From assembly GCA_027579435.1 (NCBI GenBank), contig JANBPK010000844.1, positions 124,001 through 188,000 of the forward strand: a stretch of DNA of 64,000 nucleotides, written 5' to 3'. This DNA is from Candolleomyces eurysporus (Eukaryota > Basidiomycota > Agaricomycetes > Agaricales > Psathyrellaceae). Shown here one piece after another: positions 10,388-22,496 of the stretch. Under the pieces are notes generated by a model. It saw only the letters and a program-made list of their open reading frames with translations, did not search any database and was not told where the DNA came from. Made by a program: the position numbers and the translations under genes. The stretch's first letter is position 1, and each line of letters begins with the position of its first letter.

Positions 10388-12993
10388 TTAGGCTGCTCGG
10401 GATACCAGCAAGGGCATTTGTGGTTTCAGCTGGTTGGGATCGACGGACGGTGACGTGAGGTCTCCCATGATCCAGGTTATTTCTTGCTTTGCCGACGAGA
10501 ATTTAAAGTGATCAATGAGAACATAAACAATGACCTCTGATGAAAAAGGTGAGTACTCCAATAACCTCAAGATTTGACGAAGTGGCGGGACCGACTCACT
10601 CATTTCCATCTCTGAGAACCTGAATCCAATGCACGAACGACCACCACCAATAAAGGTCATCCTAAAACCCATCGAAGGTAGGTCAACCATGACGGAAAGC
10701 TAGCTACGAAGGCCATGGATGGCCAAACTCACAAATGAGAGTATACCCCAGGGATACGGGCCTCGACGAGTTTATCGGGAATCGGAGTGAGCCATCGTTC
10801 GGGCTTCCATTCGTACGAGTCGGGTCCCCAAAGGTCTGGGTTTGTGTTACAGCCAAGAAGCGATGCGAAAATCAGTGTGTCCTTAGGGATGAACACTTCT
10901 TGCGCGTATTTTCCGTCAGCCATCTTGATAGGCTTGGACAAAGGCAGGATGGCGTCCTTGCGGGTTCTAGCGACGATGAGCACGTCAATGGTAGAGGAGT
11001 CAGCTAATAGCAATGGAAACAAAAGGTGGTCGACATACTCTCTCCCAATTGTGGCTGCTGGTGGATATCTGATAGATGTTAGCATAAATAGGTCGCAAGA
11101 GGGCAAGGACATACAATCGAAGAGTCTCTCGACACACAGCGTCAAGGTATGCCAGTCCGGATAATTGGTCGTAGGTAGGTCCGTCACCGAAGTTGCGCTT
11201 CGCCTCCCGTATCTCAGCACGAAGCCTATCCTGAACATCTTGATGTTTCGCCAGCAGCCAGAACAGGCGGCACAGTGCACTCGAAGTCGTATCCATAGCT
11301 GCAAACGTAAGAGTCCTTTTTCATAAATTAGCAATGTAGGCCAAGAGCGGTCTCTGGAGGAACCATATATAACCCACGAAATTTGCGCTACAACCTCGCT
11401 ATCTGGTAGTTTATCTGCATCAGACGCCTTTGAATTGGCCTCCACTGAGGGGAAGGTCAGAAAACAATTGAACACGAAATTGATTAGACTGACTGAGGAT
11501 GCTCAATATGTCGGTATGGTTGTTCTTGAACGCTTCTGACCCTGTTTCCAGTGCTACTTTCTTCTCATTGAAGAGTTCCAAGGAGATCTCAGTCATCGTG
11601 TCACCAATATCAAACATTTTCCGCAGGTTCTTCGAAGGATAAAGGCTTGTCAAAAACCGGTATAATCCTGGGGCCCTTCTGGTGTAGTTATAGATGGCTG
11701 GCACGATAAAAACCCTGAAAAACAAGAGGCGACTCTGCACTGGGCTAAGCGCACGAATGCACTCGTAAGAGAATGGCTCGAATGCATCCGAATGATGAGG
11801 TGGTGGAACATACCCTAGTAGCTTCGCTGACGATACGAATCGATGTTCATCGTGCCCCTCGGTCACGGGGTCCCAGGTGGTTCCAAAGGCGCTTCGAGCG
11901 ACGATCTCGAAGGCAGTTCGCTTTAACCATTCCATGAGCTCGACCTGTAATCGTCGAGTTTGTAGTTGATCAAGCAATCGAGCAGTCGAAATTAGATAGA
12001 AATACCTCCTGTGGACCGGTTGCTGTCTTGCGAGATAAGACGTCACGCAGCTGAAGGATGTTGCAGAGAAAAGTGAGAATCGAATGAGCCGCCAGTGGGG
12101 AACTATGACCCGAACCTTGTATGTGACTTCGAGAAATTGCGAGGCTGGGCGCATGTAAGAACTAATGGTGACGTGCGAGGGATAGATAACCTACTCATCA
12201 GCTTCATGTGAGCAGTTGAGAATGCGGGATTGAGCATCTTCCTTTGTCGTTTGTGATGTTCTCCTGTCAACGAGCATGAGATTTTTTGAGAACGATTGAG
12301 CAGTGAAGAACCGACCTAAGATCGAGACAAGCCCGTCTCCGAATACCAGCTTGTTGTTCCTGGTGGACACAGCCATAGGATCAATCAAAAATCCCGAATA
12401 ATTAGATTCGTGGTCTCATACGCGATGAAAGAAGTTATCTCTTCGTAGATGTGCTGATCCTATGTTGCACTGCTATCAGTTGCGGAGAACCAGAATGCGT
12501 TACAAAAAGCCGTACCTTCATGAAGATGTGCTGCAAGGCCTTTGGATCTTGAATGAAAAGCTCACGTTCCTGGGGGGCTCAAAGTTGAATACAAGTGAGT
12601 GGTATGAACATCGGACGATTCACCTTGAGAGGACCAAGTATACGAGCAATTCCATCATCTGAGTTGGGGAAGATAACCATTGAGCACGGCGGCGAGAACC
12701 AGATGGCATCCGACTACATACACTTGAGCGAAAGATCTCGATGAAACTCTGTAGAATCGGCGGCGAACAGCTCATTGAGGTGCCCTGGTATACGTGGTGT
12801 CGGTAACCAGCCTTTGGCTTGAGGGTTTAAATGCCACAGAGCTGAGGGACGTACCCGATAATAGGGACGAACTTGGAGGTCCTCGAATCTTGTCAAGAGG
12901 ATGAGGGAAAACAAAGCGACGGACTATAGCCAAAATCAATAGTCCCGCCAAAGCGGAAGGTATGATCTGGGTCAAGAAGACGGTCGAGTCCAT
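10388..12993 (-). CDS. Cytochrome P450, array copy 1 (CYP5150-like family), 17 exons
   Basis: Membrane-anchored P450. The start MDSTVFLTQ at 12993 leads into a hydrophobic anchor and the family block RRFVFPHPLDKIRGP. Following exons give GHLNELF, YDGIARILGPLK, ERELFIQDPKAL, NNKLVFGDGLVSILG and HHKRQRKMLNPAF. Catalytic motifs: I-helix FAAMDTTSSAL, ExxR in CRETLRL, WKPERW, haem loop MTFIGGGRSCIGFRF. It ends LLVSRAA at 10388. All 17 exons join in frame with GT-AG introns. It lies tail to head with copy 2 (712 bp spacer). The TFAAMDTTSS block and the C-terminal QEITW segment are shared by all six copies. The substrate cannot be read from the sequence; CYP5150-type enzymes in other mushrooms include terpenoid oxidases (established knowledge). 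The family name is tentative. Confidence 0.9.
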
Positions 12994-13705
12994 TGTCGCC
13001 AGTTGTCCTATCAGGGCATTATTCGATATTTATATACAGGGCCATGGGAGTCGGAACCATTTTGGCCTTGGTAGCCGTGCATCCTGAAATCCGTAATAGT
13101 ACTCCACAGACACGGCGGTTTGAAAGGGCACGCAGCTGCAAATGACAATGCACATATCACGAGTCATTAGATAGAAGCTTCTACGTGGTATATTCGGCCA
13201 TATCAGCGCAGTTCACAGAACTCTGGAATGTACGTCACTCACAAAGACTCCCATACTTTCCGACACGGAGTAAAAGGCGTATGCGCAGCGATGACAGAGT
13301 GATAGGAAGGTTTCAGTGCAGAGGTACTGGCGAGAGAGACGGAGAGAATTCAAAATATGGCAGAGCTTCCGAGCCGCAGCTTGAAATCTCTACGAAGGTA
13401 AAGGTGAGATCGATTGGTGATCGAGCCACAGGCAAATGATCCGTGCCGTTCACCGTGCTGACCACACAATTTTGTGGGAGGGGCATTCCTCTACGCGCTT
13501 GGGCCTTAATTTTTTCGACGATGGCCTTCATGGCGAGCAGAATGTCTGAGTAGGGACTCGACGCGGGTTTTTATTTTTGAGGAGTCGTGCGAAGGATGTA
13601 TTTTGCGAGATTAATTAAGGGAGGTCGACATTCGGAAACTCGGGGGCAACAACTTAAAAAAAACAAAAAANGCGCGAATGCGAGTGGCTAACAAAATAGA
13701 GGTCC
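12994..13705. other. Spacer between P450 array copies 1 and 2
   Basis: Contains the TATA box of copy 1 at 13029-13036 and the 3' flank of copy 2. An isolated N at 13671 follows an A-rich run. No gene is seen. Confidence 0.6.
13029..13036 (-). promoter_or_regulatory. TATA box of P450 array copy 1
   Basis: Reads TATATAAA on the minus strand, about 36-43 bp before the ATG at 12993. All six array P450s have an equivalent element at similar spacing, implying short 5' leaders and a shared promoter design. Confidence 0.6.
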
Positions 13706-16246
13706 TCACTCAGCTCGGGAGACTACCAAGGGCATGTTGGGTTTCAATTGATTGGGGTCGGCAGATGGTGTTGAAAGACCCCCCATGGTCCACAGTATCT
13801 CCTGCTTGGGCAACGAGAACTTGAAGGCGTCGATGAGGACATAGATAATGGCCTCTGAAACCAAGCCAGTCGATCAGTAACTGGGAAAACTCGGAAATAG
13901 TGAAACGCAGCGCCCACTTACTCATTTCCATTTGCGAGAACTTAAATCCAATGCAGGCACGACCTCCGCCGATGAATGTCATTCTAGTAAGTCGGAGAGG
14001 AGGAATGGATCAAGACGGTTCGGCACCTCGAATCATAATTAACAGAACTCACAAATGAGAGTACACCCCAGGGATACGGGCCTCGACGACAGCATCGGGT
14101 AGCGGGGACATCCATCGTTCAGGTTTCCACTCGTATGTGTCAGGTCCCCAAAGCTCTGGGTTAGTGTTACTCCCGAGTAGCGATGCAAATACAATTGTGT
14201 CCTTGGGAACGTGTATTTCCTGGATTTGTTTTCCGTCGACGGTCTTGACAGGTTTAGAAAGTGGCAGAACGACGTCCTTGCGAGTTCTATAACGAGGGCC
14301 AATCGCCACTGGTCAGGTCACGGGCGAAGGAACCGGGGAATAGAAAGTATGACGCACTGCCTTGCAAGTGTGGAAATTGGGGGATATCTAGTAGTAGCCA
14401 TTAGAGCCTAGTGCATCAGGTGGCGCACACGAGCCTGGGGCTGGGACTTACAATCGAAGAGTCTCCCGACACACGCCATCGAGATACGGTAAGCCCGCGA
14501 GCTGATCATAGTTAGGTTCATCGAAATTCAGTTTCGCCTCGCGGATCTCAGCACGAAGCTTATCCTGGACATCCTGGTGCCTCGCCAATAGCCAGAAAAT
14601 ACGGCAAAGGGCGCTCGAAGTTGTGTCCATGGCGGCGAAAGTGAACGTTCTAGTTTCCCATGTCAGCGAGGTATACCTGAAAGGGCGACAAGTGTATACT
14701 GACGAGATCTGGGCTATAACCTCGTTATCTGGTAATTGATCTTCGTTGGACGCCTTTGCATTCGCTTCCACTGCAGAAAGGATCAGAAGAGTTCGATCAA
14801 ACATAGGGCTGGACCCACTGAGAATGCTCAATATGTCCTTGTGGTCATTCTTGAACGTGCCTGAGCCTTTTGCAAGCGCTTCCTTCTTATCGTTGAACAG
14901 CTGCAACGAGATACTATGCATGGTATCCGTAATGTCTCTCAACTTGTGTAGCGACTTTGAGGGGAAAACGCCAAGCAGGAATCGGTAAAAACCTGGTACT
15001 CCGAAGTCCCACTTGTAAACAATTGGCATGATGAACGCCCTGAAGAGCAGCAATTTGCGGCCCACTGGACTAGAAGTTGTATAGGGTAGCGGAATGAGTC
15101 AAATACTCACGACTAGCAGATATGTATCAGGGTTAAAAACTTACCCAAGTAACTTCGCTGATGTTATGAAAGGGTGTTCGGAGTGATCTTCAGATATCGG
15201 ATCCCAGGTGGTTCCAAAGCCGCTTTGCGCGACTATTTCTAGGGCGGCTCGAGTTACCCAATTCATGAAATCGATCTGCGGTTCGTGGTTCGGTCAGGAG
15301 AGATCGACAAACAGAGCTTCGATTGTCTTTGACATACCTCTTCCGGTCCTCCTGCTGTTTTTCGAGATAAAACACCACGCAGTTTGTACGTGACATCGAA
15401 GAACTGCGAAGCTGCGGGCATCGACGGTCTCAGTGCTAATTCTGAGAGGAGAAGGATGGGGATACCGACTCATTAATCTCATGTGTGCGATTGAGAAGAC
15501 AGGATTCATCAGCTTTCTCTGTTTTCGATGGCGATCGCCTACTCAAATCTGAGAATGCGGCGCGTAGGAAGCTGATGGTGGAAAACACACCTAAGATCGA
15601 GAGAAGGCCGTCACCGAAAACGGCTTTGTTAACTCTAATAACGAGACTATTAACACGGCTACGACTGGAACCAAGAGTAGTAACCCACGCAAGGAAGGAT
15701 GTAGTCTCTTCGAAAATATCCTGATCCTGTAGTAGGTACAAGTGTAGTGAGTACGGTTCCGAGCCCAGTAAGAAACTGCATACTTTAATAAATATGTGAT
15801 GCATCGCCTTTGGATCCTGGATAAACAGACTGCGTTTCTGGGTCGGCTATGAGTCTTGGGGAAGTCTCTGTGTACAAAGGCAAGCTCACCTTGAGGGGGC
15901 CAAAGACTCTCATAGTTCCATCATCTGAGGATAGACGAATGTTTGCGAGATAGCAATGTCGATCAGCTTCAAAACCTACAGTTTCGCGAGAGATTCCGGT
16001 GGAATTCCGTCGAATCTGGACTAAAAAGCTGCCCGAGGTGCCCTTATAGTTGGTGTATGGCCCTCAGCGTTCACTTGGTACACGGCCCATGCAAACATGA
16101 CACGCACCCATTAGCAGAGAGGGACTCGAGGGCCCGCGAATCTTGTCAAGGGGGTGAGAAAAGACGAAGCGGCGAGCTAGAGACCAGAGAAACCACGCTA
16201 GAATGGCGGAAGGAAGGACCTTGAAGGCGACAGTAGTAGAGTCCAT
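13706..16246 (-). CDS. Cytochrome P450, array copy 2 (CYP5150-like family), one intron lost
   Basis: Start MDSTTVAFK at 16246, anchor helix, then RRFVFSHPLDKIRGP. Motifs in order: DPKAMHHIF, NKAVFGDGLLSILG, HRKQRKLMNPVF, FAAMDTTSSALCRIF (I-helix), CRETLRL (ExxR), WKPERW, MTFIGGGRACIGFKF (haem). The last residues are VVSRAE, with TGA at 13706. It has 16 exons instead of 17: the intron that separates TYK from LRD in the other five copies is absent, and the two exons are fused in frame at about 15382. Otherwise the intron plan equals copy 1, the nearest neighbour and probably the closest paralogue, also on the minus strand. No disabling change is seen, so it should be active. Substrate unknown. 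Confidence 0.9.
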
Positions 16247-16286
16247 TGCTGCAGATTGAGGGGAGGCTGGAACTGAGTGTTAAGAA

Positions 16287-16294
16287 CTTATATA
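16287..16294 (-). promoter_or_regulatory. TATA box of P450 array copy 2
   Basis: Minus-strand TATATAAG about 41-48 bp upstream of the ATG at 16246, matching the position of the element in the other array genes. Confidence 0.6.
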
Positions 16295-17178
16295 TTGGCG
16301 GTATCTTTGGTACTCATGCTGCGTATGCTGTTCGCCGGAAAGCATCGTAATGCTGAAATAGGACCGAAGATCTACCGTATTGTCTGAAGGATCTCGAGTT
16401 CTGGAAGCAGCTCCGAACGAACTGAATAGTATCTCTGGAGAATTCGCGTCAGGTCGGCAACGCGCAATCATTCCCAGTAGGTCACTGACGAACTCCTGCA
16501 CACGCTGTCTGAGATGCCCTCATGATTGAAAGACCAAGTTACAGAGTTGGGGATATTAATAGAAATGTGCTTCCGCAAGAGGAGACCTGTCAAGCATTTC
16601 TCGACGGCCCTGCAATGACAACAGTGCGCGTCTGCCCGGCTGCCATTGTTATCCGGCATGATTGAGAAAACAGTGAATTGACTTTTATGAAAATGGTCGT
16701 CGAGACTTAGGGACTAGTTTTTGAACCTTAAAGTGAGGGTATGCAACTGTGACAATGGGAGTATTTAGTAGCAAGGTCTTGTAATCGAAGCAACAGCTTC
16801 GCAACAGCTGCCAGACGCTGAATCTGGGGTGATTGTCGATGGTGATTGCCGACAGTTGCCGACTGCCGAGATTCGGAGCCAGCGAAACTCGGTCTCGGAA
16901 GGCGTGAAATGAATGTCTTGCGGACAAGTATCGCAATCTTTCTCTTCCAACCGTGTTGTCTAATAGTAGTCCAATTATTATACGAGAAAGGAATTTTGAC
17001 CTATATTTGCTAATCGCTCCTTGTCAGACTTTTCCCTTTTCTTCTCGAAAGTCGAGGCCAGTCTTACCTTTCTTTTACGTCTAAGCAGCGAGTGGTGTAA
17101 AGTGAGATGACTCCATGTTCCACACTGACGAAATGGATGACCACAATCCCCACCTTTGACTTAGACACCGTGAATGCA

Positions 17179-17184
17179 TATAAA
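17179..17184 (+). promoter_or_regulatory. TATA box of the Con-6 family gene
   Basis: TATAAA within 'gcatataaagc', 84-89 bp before the ATG at 17268. Confidence 0.5.
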
Positions 17185-17267
17185 GCTTTCGATCCTCCGA
17201 GAATCAATAGCATCTTCCACCGACCTCCATTGATCTCTACCTTATCCCAGCAATTGCAACATCCACA

Positions 17268-17741
17268 ATGTCGTTGAACAACCAACCCGGAATTGTGCCT
17301 GATAATGTATGGCCTGACCGAGATGAAGAGTTTGCGCCTGGAGACGACGGTATGCCATCATCGCCTTCACAGCTTTCTTCCTATCCCCTCACTTTTCTCA
17401 AACATTAGCGAACCCTACTACGACTGCAGGGAAAGGTCCTGCTTCCAACCTCCGCCGTTCGGGGGAAGGAGAATACGTAGGCATGGACATGCACGAGAAA
17501 GCCGACGAAGATGACTACGGAAATGTGGGTCGCTCGCGTGGGGCGAAGGCTACTGAGAATGCCGGCGAAGAGTCAAGGGTGATTGGAGGGTACAAAGCTA
17601 CCCTTAAAAGTGAGTCATGGGACGAGTTGAATCGGCATCGTTTATGAATGACCGCGAACGTACTTTACAGACCCGCGCGTTTCAGATGAAGCAAAGGCGC
17701 ACGCCCAAGACGTTTTGCAGGAGAAAGGAGTGGACTTCTAA
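17268..17741 (+). CDS. Conidiation-specific protein 6 (Con-6) family protein, 110 aa
   Basis: Small hydrophilic protein of the Con-6 family, whose members accumulate in spores and under stress in fungi; the molecular role is not established. Exons 17268-17349, 17430-17609 and 17671-17741 join in frame to 110 residues. The C-terminus carries the diagnostic Con-6 repeat: IGGYKATLKNPRVSDEAK, then AHAQDVLQEKG. Only one good copy of the repeat is obvious, whereas many family members have two; the region before it (GRSRGAKATENAGEES) may be a decayed first copy. It is transcribed divergently from the P450 at 16246. The whole chain is rich in charged and small residues and has no membrane or signal segment, as expected for the family. 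Confidence 0.85.
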
Positions 17742-18195
17742 TGAGAGTGGTCGCGGACGTGATGTAGCTGAAATTACAAGCAGTGGAGAGTTGTCAAATT
17801 CCAAAGAGTAAATTGTATTTGTATCGAATTGAATCTTTTCTTGTGGTGTCAATGGGACAAGATTAGAGCCTGAGTCTTTTTCGAGAAAATAAGCGTCAAT
17901 TACTTGCAAATCTCAGTTCCATTGTGTTTCCCGAGTCGTCAATTTGACAACTCTCTCTGTTTTTCTATCGCTGCCACGAGTGTCCTCGCAAGGGGGGNAC
18001 CCCCCCGTAGGACGTTGGCCCCCCAATCATCTCATAGTATCGTAATCGTCACGACCGATCACGAGGGTGCTCAAGCTGAGGGTTCACCAGCACCATTGTA
18101 GCCACCAACGGTCAGTGAAAAGCTGGCGAGATGGAGACGTATTATTGGTACATGGTTGTCTATCAGGAGTTACACCTTATGGTACCCAAGTCTGA
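17742..18195. other. Convergent 3' flanks; contains an N in a G/C homopolymer palindrome
   Basis: Shared downstream region of the Con-6 gene and the minus-strand F-box-like gene. At 17992-18006 a run of six G, an N, an A and a run of C form a perfect hairpin, so the base count here is unreliable. No gene is seen. Confidence 0.6.
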
Positions 18196-20162
18196 TCACC
18201 AATAAGGCTCGATATCGTTCTCAGTGACAATCCACGTTGTGCTGCCCTTTTCTATCCCTCCAATTCTCTGACAGTGAAAACCTGCAGAGCCAAGGAGCGT
18301 GACGGAGTCGAGGCTTGGATACAGCTCGCCGAGAGCTGTCACAAATACTATGCACGTCTCGCGTTCCACAGACTCAGCGCGATCGCGAAATCCATATGCA
18401 TTGTTGACCGAGGACGAAGAGAATAATCCAGGCCTGAGTGAACAGGTCTGAATGGCCGGCGGAAGTGGTACCAGCCCTGAGCGAAATAGAGCAGTGGTTC
18501 CTAGAAGAGCAAAGTTTAATTTTAACCAGTGAGGAGGAAGCACGAAAGGACGCACTTGGTAGCATTTAGGATGCATGGAAGGTTGGCCTGTGTTGTCCAG
18601 TTCGATGTCTGCGCCAAGTTCGATGAGGACTCCTGCCACGGCGTCGGGCTTCCCCTTGGACTCTGCAGTTGCGGTCGCATGGTCGCTTGTCACTCTATCA
18701 CTTCGAGTGTCTGTCTTCATCGATTGATGGTCTGGATTTTCGAACTTCCCGACGAGTTCATATTCGACACTGTCCCTGATATCTTTGACCAATCCCTCTA
18801 TCTCCCCGTCTTGGAAGGGTCCTTCAACATCTAGAACCCTGAGTGATCTGGAGATCCGGCACTTGCGGAAGAACCTGAGACCCGTCTCTTCGCTGGGGTT
18901 TTCCATCAGGCCAACTGGAAGTCGCAAGTCAACCAACCGAGGGAACGTCTCCGCGATGAACCGACTGAGAAGCCAAATCAGGGCGACATTGTAATTTGGC
19001 AAGTGAAGGGTCGTAATACCTTCTGCGCTTGCTGGCGAGTGGTATAACGGATACAAAAGTGACTGAAGCTCTGGCCACGTCGACACGAAATGGCGAATTC
19101 CACAGCCTGGGTCCCCACTGTGGCTTATTTGAATGTGGCTGACAAGTCTCCCTGGTACAACGTATCGAGCAAAAGATAGTGGACTCGATAACCGTCGCAG
19201 ATATGGTATTGTCGATGTTTTGAAGGACCGGATTTCATAGGGATCATCTTCGACCTGGCCCACCCAGGCTCTGCCCTCCGGGTGCTGATCACAAATAAGG
19301 CCGGTACATAGCACAGCAGACTTTCCATGCTTGGGAGGTCGAATCTGTTGTGTTCTCCCAGCACGATTGTCAGACGGTGAAGCTCCGTATACGCTGGCGC
19401 TGAACGAAGGGCATTCACGAGAGCAGAGGTCCGCATGCCTTCGAGGCGCAACTCTTGAAGATGCTGAGGGGAGACGAGGCCAAGAGCTGCGGATAACTCT
19501 CTGTTTGGTATCGCGTTGTACTCCAACAAGCGAATCGAAGAGATGGGAAAGGTGGGATAGGGAAATGAGTAGGCAACGAATCTAAGCTCGTGGAGGGCGG
19601 GATGTGAGGCTATTGCCTTCAACAGCTCTTAATCAATGGGAAGTGAAGAGAGTTCAAGTCGGCGCAGTTGGTTGAACGACGAGAGTGTCTGCACAAGAGT
19701 GCGCTTGAATTGAAGGTACGCATTATAAATTGCTTTTGAAAGCACCATTCTGTCCGTTGGGGGGTTGGCAAGTGGGAGTGGATCGTAGGTAGTGGAAAGT
19801 GTGGCCTTGGTTCCAATGCACATCGTCCCTGGAAAGTTTAACAGAGAAGCGTCTCCTCCAACCAAACCTAGACGTCGCTCAGCTCGAATAAGGTCCATCA
19901 TTTCCCGCTTCCACCGGTCTAATTGCTGGATTGTTTCCCCCCTTGACCCCCAAACCATGCTATCTTCAAAACAGTATCCATAGGATACTTTGACACCTCT
20001 GGCGGCTAGGCTTCTATGGGTCAAGGGCTGGCAGATGGTTCTGAAGAGGGGAGCCACGAGGCAGAGGATTTTGAAGTCTTCTTTAATAAAGCCTTGCTTT
20101 TCGTTGAGAATCTTACTCCACAGTTCGACGGGAATCCGCCGAAGAGGGTTTCCTGAATCCAT
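18196..20162 (-). pseudogene. F-box/LRR-like protein, broken by a nonsense codon and a frameshift
   Basis: The product resembles basidiomycete F-box proteins that recruit substrates to SCF ubiquitin ligases. The likely start MDSGNPLRRIPVELW (20162) leads straight into the F-box, followed by LRR-like text (LRRLELSSLPID, HPALHELRF, LRVLDVEGPF, LYPSLDSVTLLG). Two lesions interrupt it. An in-frame TAA at 19629-19631 falls where the conserved context suggests an acidic residue (a single base change from GAA would explain it). Near 19300-19320 the coding frame shifts by one base without a plausible intron. After the shift a 370-residue frame runs open to TGA at 18196. The long, otherwise intact frames suggest recent inactivation or sequencing error. 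A short upstream coding exon ending near 20260 is possible but weak. Confidence 0.65.
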
Positions 20163-21095
20163 TGGCTTTGAATCACCACTGTCTCTGACGTCTATTTGAC
20201 AGTCTGGCCAAAGACAGTGACACTGGAGGATTGCCAGAGCGTAAAGAAGGCGTCGAAAACTCACCTTTCCTGGAACTTCTTGTTAGATTAGGCTAGAAAG
20301 ACCGATGCCCTTTGAGTTCTAGTAGGAGTGATAATCGAGATGGGAATACGCTTATGGCTTGCAATGTTAGGGGAACTTGAAGGAAGTTTGCAGACACGCA
20401 CAGCTTGCGCACAGCATAACCGACTTTGATAGCAAACTTTCAGGATTCCGATTCAAGAGACACTGCCTCAAGAAGTATTGGGTAAATAGCTGAGGCCCAG
20501 CTGCCCGGAGCCCCAGGATGGCCAGCCCAGCCATGCGGGTGGGTGTGATGGTCGAAAAACATGAGAGAGAACCGCTGGACTGATCACAGCGCACCAACGA
20601 GATGGGAGTCGATGAAAGAATATTTTAATGGTCCCGAAGTGATGACCAAACATCGCGTACTGGCGGTCCTGGTATCGGTTAGGCCCTACGCCCATCGATT
20701 AGCGAAAAGAACGTAGGATGAGAGGACAAAAAAAGTCATCTCTTCGGTGCTGAAAATGAAGATGAGAGCAATCACTGTTCAGGTAGTACAATGGCAGAAT
20801 ATACAGGCTATTAGCATTTATACAAAATCACTCCAATCCCCCTCATGCACAGGAGTCCATTTTCAACATCTGCAGAAGCCCGCATCCCTCTTCCATATGT
20901 CTCCCCACTGAGGAATTAGATCAATCCTGTAGACTGGAATATTGGCTTTTGCTCTACACTCGGAGACTGCATCAGTGTTTGTTGCCCAAGGGCCGGGATC
21001 CTATTAGCCAGCAGTCAGTCTATCAGTTTTGTTTGTATATTTCGAATGGATAGAAAGGAACTACCGTGTCACTAACTCGCCGGAAACGATTCGAC
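20163..21095. other. Intergenic region with one copy of a dispersed repeat
   Basis: Upstream of the F-box-like pseudogene. The stretch 20490-20655 is homologous to 60378-60565 (see the repeat entries). No gene is supported. Confidence 0.55.
20490..20655 (+). repeat. Dispersed repeat, copy A (about 165 bp)
   Basis: Aligns, with indels, to 60378-60565 on the same strand. Shared blocks include GCCCGGA, CCAGCC, AGCCATGCG, a GGTGTG...GTCGAA stretch, GCTGGA, and the near-identical end GGTCCCGAAG followed by TGATGACCAAACATC here and TAATGACCAAACATC in the other copy. Copies are diverged (many substitutions), so the family is old or was founded by a mobile fragment. No coding frame is conserved between the two. 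Confidence 0.6.
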
Positions 21096-21572
21096 CTAGA
21101 CGTGTAGAGAAACTCCTCTTTTCTTTTCCTTCCTAGTCAAGTCCTTGTGCACTCTCCTCCCAATTTCGAGAAACTGTTCACCCCAGGGCTCCTCATCGTC
21201 ATAGCCATATTGCCGAAAGCGCCTCGCGTGCGTCTCAAACAAGCACATCATTTTTTGAGCTTCCGGCGTATGCTTCTCAGAGGCTATAGTTCTAGTACCC
21301 GGTGTTACCGCCCCAGTATTCTTGGAAGGAGCGGCAGAGCCCCTAGATGCCCCAGAGTCCGCACAAGTATAGCTCGAAGGAAGGTCTGCTAGCTCTGGTG
21401 CGTCCAAGTATTTATATGAACTTACACAAGAAGGCGACACCTCATGTGTTTCCTCCAAGAGCGACGAGACGGGAGGTAAGGCCATAGGCTTCAGAGAGAA
21501 GTCGACGTTGCCTAGAATAGCCTGTTTCCGAAGAGAGAACTTCTGAGGACTCCTAGCTCTACCCTTCACCAT
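21096..21572 (-). CDS. Hypothetical protein, single exon, 158 aa
   Basis: One uninterrupted frame from MVKGRARSPQKF at 21572 to TGA at 21096. The N-terminal half is polar and low in order (Ser/Pro/Thr-rich). The C-terminal half (CLFETHARRFRQYGYDDEEP, then WGEQFLEIGRR, then a basic tail DLTRKEKKRG) looks helical and protein-like. I do not recognise a family. No intron is visible, which is unusual for genes in this window, so it could also be a fragment of a mobile-element protein or a chance frame. Neighbours give no functional clue. Confidence 0.4.
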   Translation of the reverse strand: MVKGRARSPQKFSLRKQAILGNVDFSLKPMALPPVSSLLEETHEVSPSCVSSYKYLDAPELADLPSSYTCADSGASRGSAAPSKNTGAVTPGTRTIASEKHTPEAQKMMCLFETHARRFRQYGYDDEEPWGEQFLEIGRRVHKDLTRKEKKRGVSLHV

Positions 21573-22496
21573 GATAAGAAACGTGAAGTGCTGCTGGAGG
21601 CTGGCTATGTGTCTGTTGCTATGTAGAGTAAGAGGAGAGTTAGATAAGTTGACGCCTCATCAAACAGTGCTCCTCGAGCAAATAGTCACAAAGTCTTTGA
21701 TCTGCCACCGTGTTCTTCTGAGCGAACGGCGGTGTGACAGTGCATATTCGTTTGTTATGATTGTGGCCGATGCACAATGCGTGTAGTACACGGAGTCGGC
21801 TTAAATTGTGTCCCTGACGCTATGAACATCACGCCGATTTCCATCTAGAGAACGCAATGGCTCACCGTGGCGGCCCCCATTCTTTGGGAACACTGGCTCT
21901 TCCCTGTGTATGGGGGGNTTGCTCACCCATTAAGAGACCAAATTTAATTCTGTGTTGGACCTCAGCACTGGCTAAATAAAGGTCGATCTACCTCAAACCC
22001 CGATGTAAGCCACAAGCGCCGACACAGGTGTTGGCCGTTCCCTGTGCAGTTACGACCCACCCACCTACCCACCATTAGTATGACTACGGATTACCAACTC
22101 TACAATGGAGACATACGCTGGTTTGAATTTAATGTCCCCCGTACTCTGCGTACAAGTACGCCTGTTGCCATTTGGAGATCGCAATAGCTCAATTAAACCG
22201 GAAACCTTCGCTAAGCGCGGCTGTGTGTGATGTAGGCGCAACCTATTCAAGCGTAGATTCAATGAAGTCTGGTATTATTTGTAAAACAAAGCGAGTTGTG
22301 GAATTCCGAGTGAGAAAGAATGAAAGGATAGAAAAACTACCTACTAGTAATACAATCTATTAAGACACATAGCGAACGAAGGTATATCCCAAGCCGTACT
22401 AGAAAAACATACTCCAAGCCACACGAGACACACCCCGACAATAAGTCCAAGTCGCGTCCGTACGTTGCTTCATTTGTTTCGAAGAGCTGAAAAAAG
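21573..22496. other. Intergenic region
   Basis: No gene is recognised. It contains an N at 21918 after a G run and AT-rich patches (22290-22380). The end adjoins the stop of the membrane-protein gene at 22497. Confidence 0.55.

Larger units (their letters stand above)
16247..17267. other. Divergent intergenic region between P450 copy 2 and the Con-6 gene
   Basis: About 1 kb that must hold both promoters. TATA elements are visible at 16287-16294 (minus) and 17179-17184 (plus). Open frames inside are short and unrecognised. Confidence 0.6.
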
